12,405 bases of DNA from JBOGEB01 sp050743125 (lineage in GTDB: Bacteria; Actinomycetota; Nitriliruptoria; Euzebyales; Egibacteraceae): assembly GCA_050743125.1 (NCBI GenBank), contig JBOGEB010000129.1:1-12405 (forward strand), read 5' to 3'. Made by a program: the position numbers and the translations under genes. Position 1 is the stretch's first letter, and each line of letters begins with the position of its first letter. The notes below the pieces were generated by a model. It made no database searches and had not been told where the DNA came from. It saw only the letters and a list, made by a program, of their open reading frames with translations. This document shows, piece after piece, positions 8,601 through 12,405 of the stretch.

Positions 8601-10372
8601 GCGCAGCGGGTGGCGTGCCCAGGAGCGGTCTCCAGCAGCACCGTCCGCCCGCAGCCGAGCGCGGCATGTTGGAAACCCGGGAGGATCGCGCCGGTCTCCA
8701 CGGCCTCGCGGGTGAACAGGTACGCCGTGCCCATGAGCACGCCGACCCCGGCCCCCCGCTCGGCGAGGGGCGCGCTCAGCGCCCCCACCATGGCCGCGGA
8801 CCGCTCGTCGTGCACGCCGCCGGCGAACAGCACGTGCAGGTCGTCGAAGAACCCGTCGTCCCGGCCGGAGGTCGTGGCGGGCCCCCCCGGCCGTTCGGCC
8901 TGCCGTGTGCCGAACGCCAACAGCCGCTCGACCTGGGCCTCCCACAGCGCAAAGCTCGCCCAGGGCCCGACGTGGCCACCGCACTCCCGGCCCTCGAACA
9001 CGAACTTGCGGGCGCCGTCCTTCAGGAACCGTTCGAGCAGGCCGGGGGAAGGGACATGCAGGAACGTGTCGATGCCAGCCGCCTCGAGCGGCGCCGCCTG
9101 CGACGGTCGCCCGCCCGCGATCAGCGCGCACGGCGGGCGGACGTCGTGGACCGCCTCGAGCTGGGCCTGACGGATCTGGAGGGGGACGAACCCCAGAATG
9201 CCCACGCCCCAGGGGCGGTCCCCGAGTCGAGCCGCTGCCTCCTCCAGCAGCGCCGACACCTCGTCTCCGCTCATCACGGCCAGCGCGAGGAACGGCAGGC
9301 CACCGCCCTCCGCCACCGCCGCGGCGAACGCGACCCGGTCGCTCACCCGGGTCATCGGTCCCTGGGCGACGGGGCGGCGCAGGCCGCGGGCACGGGCGAA
9401 CGCCGAGCTTGCGGCCAAGGGCTTGGTGGCCACCGCGGACGCCAGATGCGCGCCGATCGACTGGCGGACGGCCTGGAGGATGCCACCAGCCGTCACGTAC
9501 CGCTCGGCCAAGGCGCGCGCGAAGGCGCCTTCCTGCCCGATCGGCAGGAGCTGTGTGCGCAGATCACGGGCGCCCAGCCGGGAGGCGACCACGTCGGGTG
9601 CGACCCCCGCCGTGTCGGCTTCGCGTCCGGCGTCGTGGACGCGGCCGGAGACCGGGTCGGCCTCCTCGGCCGCGCCAGCGAGCCCGGCCACCCGCAGGTC
9701 GGGGCGCAGGTAGACGCGATGCCCGCCGACGACGACGGTCTCGCTTCCGTCCATCGCGCGGATCAACGCAGCCACCTCGGCGGGAAGCTTCGCCTCCGCC
9801 GCCAGCGCAAGCTGGGCGTCCAGCACGACGCCGGCCGCGCCTCCGGCGACCGCCCCGGCGGCGGTGTGCAGCCCGATCCCGCCGGCGGCCCACACGGGCA
9901 GGCCCAGGTCCGAAGCGGCCGTGATCTGCTGCAGCAGCACGAACGTCGTGACGTCGCCCACGCGCCCGCCGGCCTCGCAGCCCTTGGCGATCAGGCCTCC
10001 GGCGCCGGCCCGCGCCGCCTGCCGCGCCTCGGCGAGGGACGTGACCTCCACCAGCACCCTGCGGCCGTCACCGGCCGCTGAAGGCTCCCACGGCGAGCCG
10101 AGCGGAAGCACCACCGTGTCGATCCGGTCGGGCAGCTCGTCGGGTGAGAGCGAGCATCCGACCGGGACCCGCACCCCGAACCGCCTTGGCGCCCAACGGC
10201 ACGTGTCGGCCAGGGCGGCGCGAGCGCCCGCCGCGTCCCGCCCCAGATCCAGCACACCCAGCGCTCCGGCTCGCTCGGCGGCCGCAGCCAGGTGGGCGTT
10301 CGGCTCCTCGAACGGCGTAACCGCCACGACGAGGTCACGGCCGTGAAGCCTCACGGTCAGCTCCGCTGACAT
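2685..10372 (-). CDS. PUFA-synthase-like type I megasynthase, NMO-NMO-KS-AT-ACP-KR (one gene, interrupted by assembly gap)
   Basis: It encodes 2486 aa once the gap artefact at 3835-4188 is collapsed. Domains from Met1: NMO-like barrel 1, about 1-230 (GCEAGGRVGD); NMO-like barrel 2, about 325-690 (GRECGGHVGP, His467); KS, about 720-1165 (Cys911 in VDAACAASL, His1046, His1086); AT, about 1295-1620 (FPGQGSQ, Ser1388 in GHSYG, His1499 in AFHSP); one ACP, about 1780-1860 (Ser1816 in DLSIDSIKRTEIL, the PUFA-type DSIKR signature); KR, about 1900-2430 (TGGARGVTA; Lys2347, Ser2370, Tyr2383, Asn2387). Family knowledge: KS/AT extend an acyl chain on the ACP, KR reduces it, and PfaD-type NMO proteins act as enoyl reductases. 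The ATG at 10372 has GGAG five bases upstream; an in-frame TTG at 10522 lacks this support. KR residues 2107-2182 are a 30-aa repeat insertion. A gene caller will split this gene at the Ns, into about 2100 aa and about 400 aa. The architecture resembles my recollection of the predicted EPA-like synthases of Streptomyces coelicolor (SCO0126/0127). Confidence 0.92.
3602..3824. repeat. 90-bp tandem repeat, about 2.5 copies, in frame in the KR linker
   Basis: Unit A is 3602-3691, unit B 3692-3781 and partial unit C 3782-3824 (43 bp). A and B differ at 6 of 90 positions by my count. Because 90 is a multiple of three, the minus strand encodes 30-residue repeats beginning CRTTEGRCRGVADEGSPGHP, at residues 2108, 2138 and 2168 of the synthase. 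All three minus-strand frames are open across the array. Every copy holds ACCGCC-CTTC-GGTGGT, a six-pair stem with a tetraloop and one G-U pair on the plus strand. Its codons (TGT, GAA, TCA, CCA, GAT) are unlike the GC-ending codons around it. The insertion lies between the structural and catalytic halves of the KR. Confidence 0.93.
3835..3961. repeat. 127-bp direct repeat, left copy (contig-end overlap)
   Basis: This stretch is identical to 4062-4188 and ends exactly at the first N. A length of exactly 127 equals a common maximum k-mer size of short-read de Bruijn assemblers, where adjacent contigs share k bases. It encodes the end of the KR structural half (VVGYANGTRHTLRVVAADLD). It is best read as the same genomic sequence as the right copy, not as a duplication. 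Confidence 0.93.
3962..4061. other. Scaffold gap of 100 N
   Basis: There are exactly 100 Ns, the conventional size for a gap of unknown length. It sits between two identical 127-bp copies. Deleting 227 bp (100 N plus one copy) shifts the downstream frame by 2 mod 3. That brings the KR catalytic half (frame of 2685-3896) into register with the upstream synthase frame. The gap is therefore probably empty. Confidence 0.95.
4062..4188. repeat. 127-bp direct repeat, right copy (contig-end overlap)
   Basis: This stretch is identical to 3835-3961 and starts immediately after the last N. See the gap entry: one of the two copies should be removed to restore the gene. Confidence 0.93.
5053..5076. repeat. 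12-bp tandem duplication in the linker before the ACP
   Basis: Two perfect copies of GTGGCGAGCCGG encode a Pro-Gly-Ser-Pro repeat (PGSPPGSPP) on the minus strand. They lie in the Ala/Pro-rich linker between the AT and the ACP. This looks like ordinary slippage in a flexible linker. Confidence 0.75.
6494..6517. repeat. 12-bp tandem duplication in the KS-AT linker
   Basis: Two perfect copies of GGGCCCGGCACC encode the Gly-Ala-Gly-Pro repeat just before the AT opening KVALLFPGQGSQ. It is a low-complexity linker with no function inferred. Confidence 0.75.
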
Positions 10373-10377
10373 CGGCA

Positions 10378-10381
10378 CTCC
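10378..10381 (-). promoter_or_regulatory. Ribosome binding site for the megasynthase
   Basis: GGAG lies five bases upstream of the ATG at 10372 on the minus strand (GGAGTGCCGATG). It decides the start in favour of MSAELTVRL over the upstream in-frame TTG at 10522. An in-frame GTG at 10378 overlaps this site and is unlikely to be used. Confidence 0.7.
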
Positions 10382-10559
10382 AATCCGGGCATGGCGCGTC
10401 TTTGGGGTGCCCGCTCCGGCGACCGCACGCCGCTCGATGCCACGTCCATTCGGCTCTTGGCCCTCCGAAAACGCCCGTCTCCCGAGGAGCCGGTGCACCT
10501 GCGAGGGGTCCAGCTCGATCAATCACAGGCACCGACCGCGCGGCTCGCACAAAAACGGG

Positions 10560-10662
10560 CGTACCCGATCGCCCTAACCCAATTTGGTGCCCGTTCCAGA
10601 CGTACCCGCGCACTCACGGTACGCAGCCAGTCACGGTTACGCAAGAGGCAAGCGCTGGTACG
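10560..10662. promoter_or_regulatory. Candidate operator: four CGTACC/GGTACG half-sites in nested symmetry
   Basis: CGTACC occurs at 10560-10565 and 10601-10606, and its complement GGTACG at 10618-10623 and 10657-10662. The inner pair (centre 10612) and outer pair (centre 10611) share a centre within one base. The inner pair is a 6-bp inverted repeat with an 11-bp spacer covering the candidate -10. A dimeric transcription factor could bind here. No regulator gene is in the window. Confidence 0.4.
10616..10644 (-). promoter_or_regulatory. Candidate sigma-70-type promoter for the synthase operon
   Basis: On the minus strand, TTGCGT (10644-10639) is separated by 17 bp from TACCGT (10621-10616). 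This fits a -35 element and the loose actinobacterial TAnnnT -10 element. The predicted start near 10609 would give a leader of about 237 nt. The -10 overlaps one arm of the inverted repeat at 10601-10623, as a repressor operator would. This is pattern-based only. Confidence 0.35.
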
Positions 10663-10911
10663 TGCTCAAAAACACCGTCCATGACGAGCGCGTAACGTGC
10701 TCTCGCCCTGGCGGAAACAAACGTTCACGGGTCCGCCACTTCCAACTTGCATACATACTGTTTTCGTGCGTTGAGCGCACCATCCAGCCCAAAGATCCAT
10801 CAACACCCACCGCAACCCAAGTTCCTGTCATATGCGCCTGATGTACGGCAGAATTATTATTAGACCATTTCCGGCTCTTGGCGTGTGTCGGTGGGTGGTG
10901 TCGGGCGCGGG

Positions 10912-12162
10912 TCAGCGCGCTCGTCGCCGGTGTTGCCGGGCGAGCGGGTCGGGCGGGTGCACGCTGAACCGTCCGGTGTCCGGGTCGCGGATGACGAGCC
11001 AGCCGTCCTCGTGAATCCTGTGATGACACGTCCAGCAGGTCAAGCAGAGGTTGTCCTCGTCCGTCGGCCCCAGGTCGCGTGTCCACCAGCGCACGTGATG
11101 CACCTGGCAGCGGGACGCCGGAGCGCCGCACCCCACGCACACCCGGTCGCGGGCGATGACCGCGACCCGCTGCTGCCTCGTCGGCTGCCGCTGCGTGCGG
11201 CCCGCGTCCAAGACTTCCCCGTTGCGGGTCATCCACACCGTCGTGGTCTCGGCGTCGCAGCAGACCATCTGCGCGGTCGTCGCGCTGACCGGGCCGACGC
11301 CGTCCAGCCGGGCCGCCGGCGCCCCCGCCTTTCCGTCCAACGCCTCCGCGGTCGCGATCAGGATCACGTGCGGGCGCTGCACCGCGACCTGGGGCAGGTC
11401 GCCGGCGTCGAGCGAGCGCCGGGCGAGCTCGACGAGCGCGTCGGCCATTCTTTGCGGGTAGGTGCGGTCGTCGGCGTGGCCGGTCTTGCGGGCCAGCGGG
11501 TCCAGCGCCGCGGTCACCGTGGCGGTGCCGACCGGGTCCAGCCTGGCGTCCACACGCCCGGACCCGTCCGGGCCGTCCGAGGTGACCGACGCCCGCCGGT
11601 TCGCCCACGCCCTTCGTTCTCTTCCGGCCAGCGCCTCCGGGTCCACGGTGTGCGTCCACTCGTCCACGTGCTCGCGGAGCTGCCGGCGGTCCATCTCCCC
11701 GCCGTCGCCGGCGACCAGCCGGTCCAGGTCCTCCCGCACGTCCGGGCGCAGCTCCTTCGCGGTCTGGACGGCGACCTGCGCCTGCCCCAGACCCACCTTG
11801 CCCGCGCGCAGCGCCTGCGCGGTCTCGGGCAGCCCCTCCAGCCCGACCGCCGTCTCGGTCTGCGCCCGGGCCTCCCCCCGGGTCAGCCGCAGCCGCCGGG
11901 CCAGCAGGTCCGCGGTCGACCGTGCGCCTTCGGCCCGCCACGCCTGGCGGGCGTCGACCGCGGCGACGCAGCGCAGCTTCTCGGCGGCGGCCACGGTCTC
12001 CACCCGGTGCAGCCGCTCGACGCGCTCGGCGAGGTCGGTGTCTTCCACTGCGGCGTTCAACGGCCTCGCGCTCAGCGCGGCGAGTACACGCTCGGCCAGG
12101 TCGAGCAGCGCGTGGTCGTCGAGCGTCTCGACCGCCGCACCCTGGACCTGGCTCATACACAT
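10912..12162 (-). CDS. DUF222 / HNH endonuclease domain protein (13E12 repeat family)
   Basis: It encodes 416 aa. The N-terminal and middle part (about 10-300) is the helical DUF222 region, including the conserved-looking LRLTRGEARAQTETA and a Gly-rich RVDARLDPVGTATV segment. The C-terminus (about 330-385) is an HNH nuclease: Cys342/Cys345 (CVGC), His355-His356 in CQVHHV, Asn371 in DNLCLTC, then a Cys376/Cys379-His380-His381-His384 cluster. These proteins occur in many copies in actinobacterial genomes, including the M. tuberculosis 13E12 repeats. Nuclease activity is inferred from the motif, and the biological role is unsettled. The start is chosen at MCMSQVQG; Met at 12156 is two codons further in and equally possible. 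The longer frame back to 12393 adds a Pro/Arg-rich tail atypical of the family. There is no clear Shine-Dalgarno, in keeping with the candidate leaderless promoter. No functional link to the lipid synthase is evident. Confidence 0.93.
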   Translation of the reverse strand: MCMSQVQGAAVETLDDHALLDLAERVLAALSARPLNAAVEDTDLAERVERLHRVETVAAAEKLRCVAAVDARQAWRAEGARSTADLLARRLRLTRGEARAQTETAVGLEGLPETAQALRAGKVGLGQAQVAVQTAKELRPDVREDLDRLVAGDGGEMDRRQLREHVDEWTHTVDPEALAGRERRAWANRRASVTSDGPDGSGRVDARLDPVGTATVTAALDPLARKTGHADDRTYPQRMADALVELARRSLDAGDLPQVAVQRPHVILIATAEALDGKAGAPAARLDGVGPVSATTAQMVCCDAETTTVWMTRNGEVLDAGRTQRQPTRQQRVAVIARDRVCVGCGAPASRCQVHHVRWWTRDLGPTDEDNLCLTCWTCHHRIHEDGWLVIRDPDTGRFSVHPPDPLARQHRRRAR

Positions 12163-12168
12163 GTTCGT

Positions 12169-12197
12169 AGTATGCCATGTGACGGTACGATTGGCAA
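12169..12197 (-). promoter_or_regulatory. Candidate leaderless promoter of the HNH gene
   Basis: On the minus strand, TTGCCA (12197-12192) is separated by 17 bp from CATACT (12174-12169). The A of the ATG at 12162 lies seven bases past the -10, which is where transcription would start. Leaderless mRNAs are common in actinobacteria. The spacer contains GGTACG (12184-12189), the half-site also clustered upstream of the synthase. Confidence 0.4.
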
Positions 12198-12405
12198 GGA
12201 TCTGCGGAAATGTTGTGGATGTGGATGTGGGCGGTGGGCGAGGTGGCTGCCCGGGCGGGCTGGTGTCAGCGCGGTGAGGCGCGCCCGCACGGCCGGCGTC
12301 CCTGCCGGTCGTCGAGCGTCCGGGCCTTAGGACCCGGGTCGAAATAACGTTGTCGTTTGGGCGGTGTTCGCCCTTGTGGCCAGGGTTCGTCACGCATGCG
12401 TGACG
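12198..12405. other. Upstream region at the right edge, no gene recognised
   Basis: This stretch of about 208 bp holds a short GTGGAT repetition near 12217, a 10-bp palindrome GACCCGGGTC (12331-12340) and the terminal 18-bp palindrome. The minus-strand reading frame stays open to 12393, but its Pro/Arg/Thr-rich translation looks non-coding. Confidence 0.5.
12388..12405. repeat. 18-bp perfect palindrome at the window edge
   Basis: CGTCACGCATGCGTGACG equals its own reverse complement over all 18 bases. With no loop it is more like a protein-binding or cleavage site than a terminator. It ends exactly where the window ends, so an extension of the palindrome cannot be excluded. Its function is unknown. 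Confidence 0.8.

Larger units (their letters stand above)
10373..10911. other. 539-bp intergenic region between the HNH gene and the synthase operon
   Basis: I recognise no gene here. It is less GC-rich than its flanks, most clearly at about 10741-10865, which includes AATTATTATTA at 10852-10862. The part nearest the synthase is GC-rich again and would be a leader of roughly 240 nt if the candidate promoter at 10616-10644 is correct. It holds the CGTACC half-site cluster and a 5-bp-stem hairpin at 10766-10780 (GTGCG-TTGAG-CGCAC) with no T-run after it in either direction. I see no convincing terminator downstream of the HNH gene. Confidence 0.6.

Noticed and set aside
10373..10522. N-terminal extension of the synthase from a TTG at 10522
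   Set aside because: The extra 50 residues resemble no family sequence and lack a good ribosome binding site. The ATG at 10372 has GGAG at ideal spacing.
10766..10780. Hairpin GTGCG-TTGAG-CGCAC as a terminator
   Set aside because: The stem is only 5 bp and no T-run follows it on either strand; the TTTT lies on the wrong side for plus-strand termination.
10637..10831. Small minus-strand ORF of 64 codons starting MTGTWVAVGVDGS
   Set aside because: The VAVGVDGS string recalls the start of universal stress proteins, but the rest does not follow that family. It overlaps the presumed promoter and has only a weak AGG upstream.
10584..10841. Plus-strand ORF of 85 codons in the intergenic region
   Set aside because: It has no recognisable domain and no ribosome binding site, and it overlaps the promoter region and the other small ORF antisense. 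Chance is likely in lower-GC DNA.
12163..12393. Upstream extension of the HNH protein to Met at 12393
   Set aside because: The translation is Pro/Arg/Thr-rich and unlike DUF222 N-termini, and a plausible promoter lies inside it just before 12162.

Overview
The window is high-GC (roughly 70% or more in the coding parts) and reads as draft, probably short-read, sequence from an actinobacterium. The evidence is the strongly GC-biased third codon positions, a DUF222/HNH protein of the actinobacterial 13E12-repeat type, and a PUFA-synthase-like lipid/polyketide megasynthase of a kind known from actinobacteria and myxobacteria. All three genes that I can support lie on the minus strand.

Layout, from right to left, the direction of transcription. 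(1) 12405-10912: an 18-bp perfect palindrome at the window edge, a short upstream region with a candidate leaderless promoter, and a DUF222/HNH endonuclease-family gene of 416 aa. (2) 10911-10373: a 539-bp non-coding stretch, visibly less GC-rich in its HNH-proximal half. It carries a cluster of CGTACC/GGTACG half-sites around a candidate promoter for the synthase operon. (3) 10372-2685: one giant synthase gene, 2486 aa after repair of an assembly gap, with the order NMO-like, NMO-like (flavin enoyl-reductase family), KS, AT, ACP, KR. (4) 2692-1: a second synthase gene with KS and AT, overlapping the first by 8 nt and running off the window.

The two synthase genes form a translationally coupled operon. 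By family knowledge, KS and AT load and condense acyl units, a single phosphopantetheinyl ACP carries the chain, and KR reduces the beta-keto group. The N-terminal nitronate-monooxygenase-like (PfaD-type) part probably reduces enoyl intermediates. No dehydratase is visible, so it would have to be encoded beyond the left edge or in trans. The most likely product class is an unusual long-chain or polyunsaturated-like 'secondary lipid', but the product cannot be read from the sequence.

Two points matter most. First, the 100-N gap at 3962-4061 is flanked by an exact 127-bp direct repeat. Removing one copy plus the Ns (227 bp) joins the two halves of the KR in one reading frame, so the split gene is very probably an assembly artefact. 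Second, an in-frame 90-bp tandem repeat (30 aa per unit, about 2.5 copies) is lodged between the structural and catalytic halves of the KR. It looks like a selfish protein-compatible insertion and lies about 10 bp from the contig junction.
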